Of a stretch of 64,000 nucleotides of DNA, positions 25,801-48,246 are shown one piece after another (the first letter of the stretch is position 1; each line of letters opens with the position of its first letter). The notes under the pieces were generated by a model. That model saw nothing but the letters and a program-made list of their open reading frames with translations. It had not been told where the DNA came from and ran no database searches. The DNA is taken from assembly GCF_030704535.1 (NCBI RefSeq), contig NC_081815.1:6396501-6460500 (forward strand), written 5' to 3'. The position numbers and the translations under genes were made by a program. This DNA is from Vitis vinifera (lineage: Eukaryota; Streptophyta; Magnoliopsida; Vitales; Vitaceae).

Positions 25801-26470
25801 GTTTTTTGAATACTTTCAAATATGCAGAGCTATAAACAGATTTAAATGTGGTCTTCTTATAGATTTATTGGGTTACATTTCATTGGAGTTGGTAGACCTA
25901 CCTCAGTTGGACTTCCGACTGATTTGGTATAGGCATTATTTAAGATAATTTGAATGGTTGAACCAGCAAAGCTAAAGGTGACCACATAATCTCTTTACAG
26001 TTTTGATGCCCAAGACAACAAAAAAAAAAAAAAACAAATAAATAAAAATAGAAGGAACATTAGATATATCTTCATGTGAGTTTGCTTAGGAAAGGTGGAC
26101 ACGAAGGCGTTGCAGGTGAGAATGGGATTAGTGGAGATTCTAAAAACTGCTGCAAATCCTATGCAATGTGATATTGTAACAATATGGAAGTCAAAGCTCA
26201 TCATGCATGCATCTTTAGTTCAGGTGGCCCTACCAACCATATGGTGGACTCTGGAAGATCTTTCATGCTTAAAATTAATTAATAGGAAGATAAATTAGCA
26301 CATTCTTTTGGTTATTTAATAGAATGGGGGGAAATCATTCCTATTTTGATTACAAAAATTATCACTCTGAATCGATTTGCTTATGTTTGCATGTTCTCCA
26401 TGCTTAACGTTTATTTTGAGGGCAAAGTGTTTGATTTGTGTTTCTTGCACAGATGGATGATTCATCCTGA
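13835..26470 (+). CDS. BAG6/BAT3-like ubiquitin-like-domain protein (689 aa, 16 coding exons)
   Basis: Exons: 13835-13942, 14415-14532, 18549-18629, 19340-19458, 19566-19634, 19770-19810, 20104-20173, 20323-20383, 20489-20664, 21185-21349, 21437-21508, 21601-21724, 21816-22178, 24094-24500, 24772-24849, 26453-26470. They sum to 2,070 nt and keep one frame. Residues about 16-90 are a ubiquitin-like domain (IKIKTLDSQTYT, RLICRGKVLKDDQ, DGHTLHLV). Residues about 203-360, starting VVPDSLTTLSQYLSRLR, resemble the conserved BAG6/BAT3 central region (DUF3538). The rest is Ser/Gly/Pro/Gln-rich, and I see no clear C-terminal BAG domain. In animals BAG6 is a chaperone-holdase that sends tail-anchored or mislocalised proteins to insertion or the proteasome; a role of that kind is inferred here. 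It is not the calmodulin-binding protein called BAG6 in Arabidopsis. The 41-nt exon 6 was deduced from frame closure. The last exon codes only MDDSS. Confidence 0.85.
14985..15384 (+). repeat. 200-bp direct tandem duplication in an intron
   Basis: 14,985-15,184 and 15,185-15,384 are nearly identical, with an offset of exactly 200. Differences are a few bases, including the length of the poly(A) run and 'ggtactatatcac' versus 'ggtaccataatcac'. It lies within the proposed U12-type intron. Confidence 0.9.
16080..17050. repeat. Higher-GC intronic insert of unknown origin
   Basis: This part of intron 2 differs in composition from its surroundings and has a repeated phrase 'ggctgagttggcttttcaaa' at about 16,541 and 16,603. 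It has no frame longer than about 60 codons. It may be a fragment of an LTR element, but no ends or target duplication were found. Confidence 0.3.
20700..20927 (+). mobile_element. tRNA-derived SINE
   Basis: GGTAGCCCAATTGG at 20,707-20,720 matches a Pol III A box, and AGTTTGAATCC at 20,771-20,781 matches a B box, at tRNA-like spacing. The body continues for about 130 bp and ends in a TATATA tail. 'cttctatat' before and 'cttctacat' after it may be an imperfect target duplication. It sits between coding exons 9 and 10 of the BAG6-like gene, in sense orientation. Confidence 0.65.
21509..21600 (+). other. GC-AG intron in the BAG6-like gene
   Basis: The frame SEAMVNTG...NPLMVQ ends at CAG|GCAATA, and the next exon (AQPFQPG...) begins after GGCCAG. 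Both exons join in phase 0 with no loss of frame, and no GT nearby does the same. The donor is therefore GC, the known minor variant of U2-type introns. Confidence 0.75.
22640..22762 (+). mobile_element. LINE 3' tail fragment
   Basis: The text 'cttgtgtacttctcctgtac', then 'gcacccttcttttgattggt' and 'ctatgaaaaaagaaagaaaa' matches the 3' ends of LINE pieces at 61,854-61,993 and 62,503-63,003. Only the 3' untranslated end and A-rich tail are present, in sense orientation inside the intron between exons 13 and 14. Confidence 0.55.
23137..23615. mobile_element. MITE-like element with degenerate inverted ends
   Basis: CCTTGTTTGATTCCAAG near the left end pairs with the inverse of CAAGAATCAAACATGG near the right end. 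The interior is AT-rich with pyrimidine runs, and a third internal copy of 'aaccaaacata' is seen near 23,428. No clear target duplication could be called. It lies within the intron before exon 14. Confidence 0.45.
25390..25745. mobile_element. Possible MITE in the last intron of the BAG6-like gene
   Basis: AAGTGATTCTTATAGG near 25,448 is partly complementary to CCAGAATCACTCC near 25,718. The stretch between has repeated 'aagtgattt' and 'aagtgcta' motifs. Ends and target duplication are not resolved. Confidence 0.35.
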
Positions 26471-28700
26471 GACTAGGGTTTTGAGATATGCTACCTGTTA
26501 TCTGTGGATGCTGTGAATAATGATCCCGAGGGCAAGCAGTGAGGCTTTTCTTACAGGTAAATTTAGGCGCTAGTCATTCCACCATTGTAGTAAACCATCC
26601 CCTTTTCACTTGAGCAGGTCCATGAAGTGACTTTTCAAGAATAGTCATTACTTCCTTGAGACAGAATAAAATGACCTGCTGTTTGCCTGTAGTACTGAAT
26701 TCCATCTTATATGTAACAATACTTGGGTTGATGTTTTGGTTTGCATTTCCATTAAGTGTAGTGGGTCTAATGACTTTATCCGAGCGCTTCCATAAATGTT
26801 ACTGTTGGGGGAAACCTTGGTGGCTCCCATTGTATTCATTGGATTACTTTTATGTGGGATGCTGTGCTGACTGCTGAGGAAGTTCTGTTTTGATCCCACA
26901 AACACGAGTGTATGGGTACAAGGGATCCTTGGACTCATCGGATGAAGTATTTGTTGGCAGTCTATTTGGGCGGTAAGTCCAACAAAATTGAGTTCCTTAC
27001 TTCTTGTTCATCAGCCTTTTCAGTGTTGTTGGCGATACTTTTTTGCACACTGCCATGATTTTGCAGTTCAATCAACTGAAATAATCTTGAAACAGCCATT
27101 ATTTTGATGCTACAGTGTTGATCAACTTCAATGATGATGCTGAATGGTATTTGTCAGCGTGGGCTGTATAGGTGAAAATTTGAACTTACATATTTGGTTT
27201 CCATATCTGGGAGCTATTATTTTCTGAGAGTAGGGTTTCAAAGATTAAAAAAAAACCAGAGACGGTTTACATTGATGTTTCTGTGAAGCCATGACGAAAA
27301 ATTCTTGATAAAATAAGTTTATATTGTATCTTGAGAAATGAGAGTGCTTGACAACTTTAAAATTACTTTCTGTTCCTCATCTTCTTGAGAAAATGGTTGT
27401 AGAGAACAAATTCTGCCAACTTTTGGGGTGTAATTTTTAAACTTTCCCTTGCCAAATTCTGCGATTTTATTACATTTTAAACTAAGGTGGAGTAGTCGTG
27501 TGAATGATCCCATGATCTTTATAATAATAAAACGTGTTAAAGAGATTAGACCAATTGTCTTCTCTCATATCAGTTTTAAGTCCCTTGGTTTGATTTTAAT
27601 CTTCTAAAAAACAACTTAAGGCACATATTAAGTCATTATTTTTTGTCAATAGGCTAGCAAATTCAATGTTGTAGGAAATCTTTTCACATTTCAATTTTTA
27701 ATTGCTAAATATTTTATTTGTATTGATTGAATTTCCTTTCTTCAATTTTTATTTATTTTTTAAGATTAATTTCCTTTCCTTTAAATTACCTCATTATATT
27801 AGAGTACAAAGCAAAAAAATAAAAAATAAAATTGGCAACTAGAAGCAAAAAATAATTTAATGTTCTTAAAAATAGAAAATATGGATGGTTGCTTTTATTT
27901 GTTTTCAATTATTTTCTAAAGGTCTAAACTATAATTATATAGATATGAAGGACTAAAAACGAAATAATATAAACATTTTAGGTTATAAACCATTTTTTAT
28001 TCTATAAAACAGTCAAAAATAATTTTAAAAAACTGTTTTCAAAATTGTTTTTAAACTACTTTTCAAATATAAACTTAGAGTGTGCTTGATAATAGTTTTA
28101 AAAAATGTTTTTAACATCTGTAATACTTAAAAATTTTTATCCATTAAATATTAAAAATATTAAAAACACTTTTTATAATCATTATCAAACGCATTCTTAT
28201 TAATTGTAATTACAAAAACTTTTTTTTAAAAAAATAAAAATAATTTTAAGAATTCGTTTCAAATATGTTAATCAATCTAAGTTTCAAATTACTCTTTCCC
28301 AAAATCATTTCATTTTTCCATATTCATTTCTACTCATATTTTCAATGCCCTTTTTATTTTTAAATTAAATTAATATTAGTGATTAGATTTTTTAAAATAT
28401 TTTTTTATATTAATTTCTATTAGTATTTTTTTATATTTAATTTTTTTATTAAATTTAATTAACATAGTTGATTGACATAAGCTCATTTTTAAAATTATTA
28501 AATTACCTTCTAATCAAAATGATTTAACATCATTAACACACCAAATTATAACCATATATTTAATTTCCTTTTTATATCAATTCTTATTATTTTTCATTCC
28601 TCATTCCTAATTAAATTAAATTAAATTAACATAATAATATAAATGTCATTTTCTTAAATGTCAAATTCTTATTTTTAAAATAAGACTTCCAAAGTGGTGA
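26471..28700. other. 3' UTR of the BAG6-like gene and AT-rich intergenic DNA
   Basis: The 3' UTR follows the TGA at 26,468 and probably ends before about 27,250. From there to 28,700 the sequence is very AT-rich. A short foldback at about 28,079-28,200 has GTGTGCTTGATAAT at its left end and the near-inverse ATTATCAAACGCATTC at its right. No gene is seen. Confidence 0.4.
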
Positions 28701-28732
28701 TGAAATGGGTTGAATTGGATTTACATTTAATT

Positions 28733-28831
28733 TGGGCTTCTCGAAAAAGGCCCAAAGGGTTTTGTGTCGAAAATCAAAACCCTAGATCCTACGGTCAAAA
28801 ACACGTTATAAAACAATCGGAACAAACCCTA
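28733..28831 (+). promoter_or_regulatory. RPL14 promoter: site II motifs and teloboxes
   Basis: TGGGCTT at 28,733 and GGCCCAA at 28,749 are site II elements in opposite orientation. AAACCCTA at 28,777-28,784 and 28,824-28,831 are teloboxes. A TATA-like TTATAAAA lies near 28,807. In plants, TCP factors bind site II and co-operate with teloboxes to drive ribosomal-protein genes; that role is inferred here from the motifs. Confidence 0.7.
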
Positions 28832-28904
28832 AGCCGCTGTCTCCACATTCATCCTCCTTTTTTGCATCGTCCGCCTCTCTGCTCTCAGCCACGCCCAGGC
28901 CAAA

Positions 28905-30137
<1,233 letters not shown>

Positions 30138-31830
30138 GCACTAGTTTTCAATGGGATCCCAATTTTGTTATGAATTTTCTGCAATTTGGATTGTTTTGTC
30201 TATTAGTTTTAAAGTTTAAAAGCTACTTAAGAAACTTCTTGTATCTTTTTACAGACCAGTAATCAGTCTTAGTTTTTTTTGGTGAGACTATTATGTTAAG
30301 ATGCATGGATGTGATCACTGGGTTGTTTATCACCACTATAAGGTTGCTGTCTTTGTCGTCTAATTTCCTATGGGAATTGGATAGGGTGTGATTTAGAACA
30401 AATCAACATGCATCTATAAGCTCTGGGATTTCATTTAGAGGCTTTGTGTACGGAATTGTTTTCTTGTCATATGGATTACTATCTTGTCCTATTTGCCTGT
30501 GCCAGCAGGTTATAGGATTCTTGAGTTTGTTGCAATCTGGATGATGCTAGAACTGCATTTTGCCCTAGCAACCTGTTTTTAAGACAGGTCTGTGTTCGGC
30601 CAAACTTAAGAGTGCGCTGCCTGTGATAGAATTTGTTAATTAGTTAATATGTTGATACTAGTCAGAATCAATTCAAACCCCAGTATTTTTAACCCCAAAT
30701 TGGCTATTTGATACTATTAATGACTTTCTCAGCCTATTTTGTTGCTTCTAGTGAGTTGCTTGAGTGCTGCTAGGGTTTTGGGATAGGTTAAAAAAACGTG
30801 TAAAATTTAGTACACATGCTACTAAATTTCTCAAGAAGGTTATGGGCTATGGCTGCTGGCTTAGTAGGCTGAGGGGTGAAACTCTGCCTAGAGTCGTTTT
30901 CAATTATTTGATCTCAAATGAGAAATGGAATTAGGGCTCAAAATCAGTGACCTTGCCATCTCCATATCTGAATCAATATGATGTTAATGCTGTAAATCAT
31001 ATGTTTTGCATCCCTAATTCATTTTCAAAACTTGCAACCTACTCGTTTGCAGTGTACGTGTGGCTCGGAGCCAGTTGCCCGCTGATCGTTAACCACTGAG
31101 CAGCATTAGGCAAAGCAGGAAGAATGAAAGACTGAGAAAACTCTTAACAGTTGGTAGATTGCCCCTTATTTTAGGATTAAAGTTGGAGTAGTGCTCGGAA
31201 GTAGATTGAACCATTGTAAATATTAGAATTTCTTATCCATTTTTTCGTATTTATTATTATGCTCCTTTTTTATAAATAAAAAAAAAAAATTACACTCATG
31301 CAAAAAAAAACAAAATATTAAAAAATAAATTTTATTAAATAAATTAATTTTAATTACCTTATTTTTAAATTCTAATAAATTGATTGTTTAAAATATAAAA
31401 ATAATAATATTCTATTTTAAGTCTTTTTATATCTTTTGAATAAAAACATAAATTTGTAAATGCAATTATAAGTATTTTTAAATAAAATTAATCCTACATA
31501 TATCATTGTTGTTCTCTATCCTTAAATGGAATTGAAGTAAACATATTGTCGTTTTTACATTAATTTTTTGTCAAATTTTATATGTTATTGTCTAATGTTA
31601 TAAATTTTATTATGTATATTATTTTAAATTTTACATGTGTATTATTATTTATTCTATTTTTAATTTTTTTAAATAATTTTACTGTGTTGATGAATTTTCA
31701 TACCTGAATTTTTTTTATATTTTCTGAAATTTCCATAAAATCTAGTCACATTCATCATTTCAAATGTTCTCATCCTTGGGAACGAAGTTAGGGTAGTGGG
31801 GTACCCAACTTTTTTTTATAATTTAAATTG

Positions 31831-31874
<44 letters not shown>

Positions 31875-31942
31875 GAAAAATAAGACTAGTGAATTTAACA
31901 TGTACGAATTTTATTTTTAAATTATTTATAAAATTTCAATTT
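30138..31942. other. RPL14 3' UTR and intergenic DNA
   Basis: The 3' UTR follows the TAG at 30,135. From about 31,240 the sequence becomes strongly AT-rich, with an (AT)n run at 31,838-31,872. No gene or transposon end was recognised. Confidence 0.4.
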
Positions 31943-31945
31943 TTA

Positions 31946-32719
31946 GGTAATGTTTGATTTCTAATTAAATATAAAAAGTTAAAATATTTGGTTATTATTT
32001 TTAAAAGTTGTTAGAAAAATGGTTTTGAAAAACAATTTTTTATATTTTCATATTAAAAAAAATTATATTAGGAACTAAATTATGGAAAATATTTTTTGTT
32101 TAAAAAAAAAAAAAACAGTTTTGATGGAATTAATAATATACTAAAGTTCCAATCAGAAAATGCAAGATTCATACGAAAGCGAGAAAAATAAATTGCTTTA
32201 GAGCAAATACTTTTTTCTTTTACTATCAGTCTTTCCCGAGAACCAATCAGAAAATAGAGAAGAGTTAACAACACCATCCTCTTGAGCTCCAGCTTCAACA
32301 TTTTTCTTCTTCTTCTTTCTTCTCATTTTCTTCTTTTTCCTCAATTTCTCAGCGTCCAGCATCGCAGCGAGGTTCTGGAAAACGCTCAAATCTTCTCCTC
32401 TCTTGTTCGCTTCCTCTCCAAACGCATCCTCGGTTTATTGGCCTAGCCATCTTCCTTCTCTTTACTACTTGATGAGACCACAGATTTTCTATCATTTTCT
32501 TTTCCAGAAAATTTGGGTGGGAAACACAAGAAGTAAAAGGAAATACGGAGAACACTACCTTCTTTAAAAAATAATAAAAACATCTTTTTATTATTCTAAA
32601 AAAAATGATTTTTTGATAACATGAAAAACAAAAAACATCACCTTTCCCAAACATATTTTTAGTGTTTTTATTTTCAAGAAAAGAAAACATTTCTTAAAAA
32701 AAAGCAACTAAACAAACCC
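31946..32719 (-). mobile_element. Possible Pack-type TIR element carrying a gene fragment
   Basis: The segment starts GGTAATGTTTGATT and ends AACTAAACAAACCC, degenerate inverted ends, with TTA on both sides (31,943-31,945 and 32,720-32,722). This is the target-site pattern of PIF/Harbinger-type elements. Between AT-rich arms is a coding-like core of higher GC at about 32,198-32,436. The TIR match is weak, so the element call is tentative; the core itself is clearer. Confidence 0.4.
32198..32436 (-). pseudogene. Captured exon-like fragment, lysine-rich peptide
   Basis: On the minus strand about 78 codons are open. They read EDAFGEEANKRGEDLSVFQ, then a Leu/Ala-rich piece LAAMLDAEKL, a run of Lys/Arg (KKKKMRRKKKKK), then an acidic and Ser-rich end before a TAA. 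Base composition is clearly more balanced than in the flanks. There is no in-frame ATG near its beginning and a TAA lies just upstream. I do not recognise the parent gene. It resembles the end of a basic nuclear or nucleolar-type protein, but that is a guess. Confidence 0.45.
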
Positions 32720-32722
32720 TTA

Positions 32723-33684
32723 CTTTTTTCTAATCAACTAAAAATAATTTATTAATATTAACCAATATAACTAAACTGAAGCTATTAGTAATAGATTTAC
32801 TTTAATTATGTTAACGTATATCAATAAGTTATTTTAAAAGGAAGAATGTGAATTGGGCTATTAAAACTTTTTCAAAAACTATTTAAATTAACCAATAAGT
32901 AATGTAATAAATGCAAATAGAGAAAAAAGAGAGATGCAAACTTGTTTTATAGGGGTTTCATAAATTTTGTTTACATCCACTCTCCTCAATCTTCTTTTTG
33001 AATAAAAGTTTCACTAAAACTTCGAACTAAGCTTTCAATTTGTACCATTAGATTTAATGGTCCCAATGGGTTTTACAAATCTTCTTAAACTTAACACTTA
33101 TTTGAAGCTCTAATCAATTAACCTTTTATAAAAACGGTATAGTTAATTACACTCAACCTAGCTCCATAATGGTTCAATATAATGAAAATTGGGATGAAAA
33201 CAAATGGGTGCATCAAATGATTTGCAAATGAAGAATTCAATGGACTTGGGTTTGAGAGTTTTGAAAGAGAGAAAAGAGTAGACTAATAATTCAATATAGT
33301 TATTTTGCACACAAACTCTCAATTTATAGTAAACCAACCCAACCTAGGACCCCATTTTTTTTTTTTTTTTGAAGAAATAAGTTTTACCTAACCAAACTTC
33401 GATTTGTCCAATTTAGTAGTTGTTGGGCATTTAATGTACTATAGGTGATTGTTGATCTTCTATGAACTTTGACCATCCCTCAATTGATACTCGATTGGGG
33501 AAAGCAGTACCTCTATCATGAACACAAAGGTTTTAGAAAAGAGAGAATACATTTTGGTACCTTGATTGGTCCTTAACCAAGAAAGTACTTTTTCGGTCCA
33601 AAGCTTTCCAACATTAGACAATTTATTTATAAACCTTTGTATGTTAATTTGAAATAATTTTGCCTAAAGTTTTTAAAGATTAAC
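32723..33684. other. AT-rich intergenic DNA
   Basis: No frame above about 60 codons, no RNA gene and no transposon ends were found. Confidence 0.35.
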
Positions 33685-33687
33685 TTA

Positions 33688-33965
33688 GGTGGTGTTTGTT
33701 TTTTTTACTGAAAGCAATTTAGTTTTAGAATTTAGATTGTTTATTTTTCTACTTTTTCATGACTTATTATAAACTTTTTACTAAATAGAAAAAATCAAAA
33801 TATGTAACTTTTTCTAAATAGAAAAAATAACATATTGGTTTTTTTTTTTTTTTTACTTTTTAATACTTAATAGAAATAAAATACTATAAAAACAAACAAC
33901 CCAATATTTAACACTATTAAGCATTAAGGTTCTATTTAGAATTAAGTAAAAAAACAAACATCACC
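33688..33965. mobile_element. Tourist-like MITE (278 bp)
   Basis: GGTGGTGTTTGTTT at the left end and the inverse of AAACAAACATCACC at the right end match at 13 of 14 positions. The element is flanked by TTA at 33,685-33,687 and 33,966-33,968. Small size, GG...CC ends and a TTA target duplication fit a non-autonomous PIF/Harbinger (Tourist) element. It has no coding capacity. Confidence 0.75.
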
Positions 33966-33968
33966 TTA

Positions 33969-34790
33969 GTTTCAAATAATTTATAAACGATTAAGCTCAT
34001 TTTTATGAAAATCGTGTATGAATGAATACATGAAAAATACTTTAATCCTAAATACACCCAACAGATTCACCTTACAAACTTATCTTAAGATTTGATGAGT
34101 CTCGAGACACCCAAGTCTTCAAATTTATTGAACACCTTTTAAATAAACTTTAAGCTTCTTTTTCATTTTAACGGTCAAACTTAAAACTTTACTTGATTTA
34201 AACTCGTTAATTCACTTAACCTTTTTTGTTTTTATCAAAACTGACTTAGAATCCTTGAACTAATATATTTTGTTGTTGATTGTTGCATAATATTTTTTGG
34301 AAGTGAAATCAAATAAAAATTATTTATTTAAATTTTACTAAAATGGAAAAATAAAATTATTAAATATTAAATTTAAAAATAATATAATGGTTTATTTAAT
34401 TAAATTCTATTTTTATATACATGGAAGTAAAGAAAACAAGCAAAATCCCTTTCACCATTATACATGTTTTGAACAATTTAATAATTCATTTTACCAAACA
34501 CACAAATGTTATTTTCAAGACTGATGATTTTTTAAAATCGTACCAAATTATAACTAAATTTTCTTTTAACGTAATGAAAAGTAATTTTTCTAAAAATTAT
34601 AATAAAATCAAAGTGATCTTTAATATATGATATTTTGTTCATATTTATATTCTTTTTGTTTTCAGTAATCTTCTTTACTTCACTTTTTTTAATTTTAAAA
34701 TATTTTTATTTAAAAAAAAAAGTACTAAATTGGTGATTTCACTTTCAAATTTCATTGAAAAGGATAATAATAATAATTAAAAAAAAAAAA
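33969..34790. other. AT-rich DNA upstream of RPS11
   Basis: A 69-codon frame at 34,421-34,630 has a composition expected of chance in AT-rich DNA. A poly(A) run ends just before the RPS11 promoter motifs. Nothing else is supported. Confidence 0.35.
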
Positions 34791-34797
34791 AAGGTCA

Positions 34798-34945
34798 TGG
34801 GCCTAGACATCTTCGCCTGACTTCAGTCCGGTAACTTGGGCCGACTTGAAGAATACCCTCTTCTGAGTACTAGGGTTTGGGCCCAAAACTGATAACAAAA
34901 GCCCCGGCGTAGCTCATCATCATATAGGAAGTAGGATTAGGGTTT
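34798..34945 (+). promoter_or_regulatory. RPS11 promoter: three site II motifs and two teloboxes
   Basis: TGGGCC occurs at 34,798, 34,837 and 34,878. TAGGGTTT (telobox, reverse orientation) occurs at 34,871 and 34,938. The 34,871 telobox overlaps the third site II. The same two motif types stand before RPL14, which suggests shared growth-linked control. Confidence 0.7.
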
Positions 34946-35011
34946 CTGCATCTGAACAACTCTGCTCCTTCGCCTCTTCTCACCGCTGCATTCTCTTCAG
35001 CGCTCTCAATC

Positions 35012-44503
<9,492 letters not shown>

Positions 44504-47500
44504 AGTTTGGCTTCTAGTTGTCAGTGTCAAGGGTAAACATCATGGAGCTTGAGAGGGTTGGTTATATGAGAGTAGACCTTTGCAATCTTGAACAGCTTCA
44601 AGATTGAAATATTTTGATGGATTCTTTTTCTTTTTTCCTTAAATTAAATGTTGGAGTTTTTGAAGATGCCCAATGGCATATGGATTACAAATAGGATGAA
44701 GATCTATGATTTTTTGGATTCCACAGAATTAGTTGCCTCATTTGTCAAGTGGCTCTTGGATGAATGTGATTCCAATTCTTGGAAATGCATGAATGTTGGC
44801 ACCTGGTTCTCACGGTGTCCTTCAATGGCTGAGGACAGCTATGAACAACAGACTACCCAGGGTTGCTAATCTTGTCCATTTGCAGCTGGAAACAGGGCAG
44901 GAAGTCCTTTGTTTTCCACCAGCAATGAATGGTTAGCCCATTTTCAGATGTACTTTTGATGTGGAGGAGACAACGAGACATTGTTTGGACTTTATCACAG
45001 CTTGCACTGCATGCACATGCTCATGTTTGTGCACATGGAATTCTGCTGGTATTGTGTTCGTGTAGAAAATAATTTTGACCTAGTCACCAGCTGCACCATA
45101 ACCCTTCTAACCCCATACTTCTCTGATTCTCAAAACACTTGCTTATCATACCTTCAATTTCATCAGAATTTGATGGGAGTTAAATCACTTGAAATTATTT
45201 CCGTTACTGATACGCAATTATTTTGGCCCACTGTGAATGGTATGGAATGCACTCATCTCCATGTGAATACTGATTGGGAGGTCTAGGTCTAGGTCTAGGT
45301 GTAGCTAGTTTGTGATAAGGTTAGAACTTGGAATTTGAAAATATGCCGATGAGACAAGCAAGTCCGACAGGTTAAGAGAAGGTTCCTCCAATTTAATAGC
45401 CATACGTAGGTAAAATATACATACCTTTACCAAAACGCACCACTACATTGGATGTTTCCCACCCTTTTGATTCTCCCCTTTTGACTCATGGTTCAGCACT
45501 TTATGATGAATACGCAAATTCCTATTGTTGCCACATTTTTTTACTGTGGCATGGTGTGGAAAATGTGTGGCTCTCGCACCACTTTTCGTGTTGTTGACTC
45601 AAGATTGAGAGGTTATTATTACTTGTTTGGCCAGCTCATTTCCAGAAATAAACATTCACGAATCGTGTTCACACCCTGTTCTGGGCCTTCTAGCGCTCCA
45701 AAAACAGGTCTTGTCTCCACATTTGATGACTCTCCTGCAGCAGCAGAAATAGTTGACTCTGGCCACCATCTTCCATCAAAATTCATTTATTATGAGACAG
45801 AGGGTGATTGATGGCCATTGATTCTATCTTAATCTAATGCATTGTCATTTATCATGGTCGCGATCTGGCTGGATAGTGGATACTAATAGCCAACCATGAA
45901 ATCATTTTGGTCAGACACTATCCTTTTGTTATTGGGTATCTTCAGCTTTTGGTGAGGTTTGGTTGCGAATTTGCTTAGACCAAGCCACTTTTGGCATCTC
46001 GCCTTCATTTTCTCACGCCCCAGAAGAAAATGTTTTCTTATTAAAACAGTTATAATCAATAGGGTCCACACAATTGGAATTTCCTTTGGTAAAAGAAGGC
46101 CATGATTTGGTTAGAAGAAAGAAAGCAAAAATTGTTTCCCCACCCTTCATTTTCTTAATGGGGCTGTTGGGGATATATGTGGAGAGACAATGTCCAAGAA
46201 TCAATGGTTAAAACCTAAACAGAGCAAAAGCATTGAGTGCATTTATGCCAAAAGGCAACTGTCTTCTTCACCATTACCTGTAGTGACTTGTGACTTTGAT
46301 CGGATAGTATTATGCCACGTCATACTCCACCACGTTGGTCTTTCCTATACCACGTGTCACTTTAGTCCTACCAAATTGAGGAAATAAAAAGATTCCTTTT
46401 GATTTGCCACCAAATAAATAACAAAATAATACAAAATTGAGAAAAGTATTCCCATTCGTAGGGTTGGTCCCTCGTATTCTAATGACCCCAAGACAAAGTT
46501 GGAATCTTAACAGCAATTTAGGTTTTCCACTATTCAATTAATTTCACGTGCCATGGTTGCTAACTCGTAACTCGGTTACTCGACTCAACTCAAAATCTGA
46601 ACAACCAGGTTCAATTATTCTTAATTTTTACAAAATTATTTTTAAAATATACTTTAATGCTACCTCTATTAGTATGGACTTCTAAAGTATACTCACTCTC
46701 ATATACTTTAATTTATTTCTAATTTGTATGGTATTTTATGAGTTAACCCATTGGATTCACCTTGAAGAGGGGGTTGAGGTAACTCGGCCGGGTTTCTATC
46801 AGGCAGTCCAAATTTTGGAAGATGGGCAGAAGACAAAGTGAAGAACAATAATATAAGAAAAAGGTGGTGGTGGTGGTTTGTGAGGGCTGAGGGGGAGTTG
46901 CAGAAAGCCATCAAAGTAAAACTTGAGCTAAGAAAGTGGGGAGGGAGAGATATTTTGAGAGAGAGAGAGAGAGAGAGAGAAGATTATGGGACGAGTAGCT
47001 TTTTTGTAGAAAGCAAAAAAGAGAAATCTAAGGTCACCGTCTTCCACGGCATTGCTCATTGGCCCACTCTCCTCCACCCCACGTCTTTTCATTCACACTA
47101 GCACCGTGATTGCCCCCAAGACCTCATTTTCAAAGGCCTGCTCACATAATTATCCCTAAAAATATAGTAACATCCACTGATTGGACTTCCAGATATTCTT
47201 CTCCAACATTTTTAAAAACACATCGCCCTCTTTATCTTTGTTTGTTGCAAATTGCAATTGCATTAATTTAATCAGTTTTCAGGGTGATGACATCCCCCAA
47301 ACAACACCTCATTATCACTTTGGAAAATAAAAAATCAAAAAATAAAAATGCCCAAAGATACCAAACCCCTCAACTTGCATAAATAATGGAAGGGAAGGGA
47401 AGGGAAGGGAAGAAGGGATGGGAATCCAAGCCTCTGAACCTTTAAAGGGTTTCTTTATTCCACAACAAATCTGCAAATTTACATGCTGTAGATGGGTAAA

Positions 47501-48240
47501 AAGTAAAAACACAAGGGCATTGGGGCACTGATTTAATTGGTTTTTCAGATGTCCATTACATCCTATAATTGTAAAGCAATCATTGAAACTTCTTAATCTC
47601 TGTTTGGAATTTTCTCATCAGCTCACCTACCTTTCTCAGATATTATTAGATAAGGCTATATATGGTTGTACTTGTACCTTCTTCCCCATGAATTTAAAAT
47701 CAATTCAAAGCATTAGATTGAAGGGGCAAATTTTATTTGTACTTAGCTTTCCTCTTCGTATTTGCTTTTTCTTTCAAGACAAATAATCATTGCTTCAAAC
47801 TCAGACTGAAGTCTCAATACAATCATATTGATTGGATTTGTACCACGGTTTGATTACAGGACTTCACTCCAAAATTTTGGTAAATTCAAAAGGAAAATCA
47901 AGGGAAATTTGAAATTTCTCCTTGGATTTCTTCAAATATCAATTCAATTATACTTAGATCTAAAAAGATTATCACAGATCCCAACCCACAAAAATAAAAT
48001 CAAATAAATTAATACCATGAATTTTTATTTTTTATTTTTTTTAAAAAAACATAGTGGGTAATGATGTCATTCAAATATGCAGCCGGATATGACTAAGATT
48101 TCAAAATAATAATATAAATAAATAAATAAAAGAAAAAAAAAAAGTGTCACCAAACTTATTTTCAGCCACGCTTTCGTAGAAAAAAAATCTGGAATTAACG
48201 GCTCTCTTTCTCTGTAAAACACTCTGTAGATTTCCATTTG
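44504..48240. other. RPS11 3' UTR and intergenic DNA before the PP2C gene
   Basis: No gene could be supported. Present are a (GGTCTA)n run at about 45,280-45,303, a (GA)n run at about 46,957-46,981 and a (GGGAA)n run at about 47,389-47,412. ACGT-core motifs (GCCACGTC, CCACGTTG, CACGTGTC, CACGTG) cluster at 46,315-46,550. Frames of about 100 codons at 44,981 and 45,488 have no recognisable domain. Confidence 0.4.
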
Positions 48241-48246
48241 TGAGGA

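Noticed and set aside
44981..45811. Two frames of about 100 codons between RPS11 and the PP2C gene
   Set aside because: No domain, no splice-supported extension, and no conserved-looking composition. They are likely chance.
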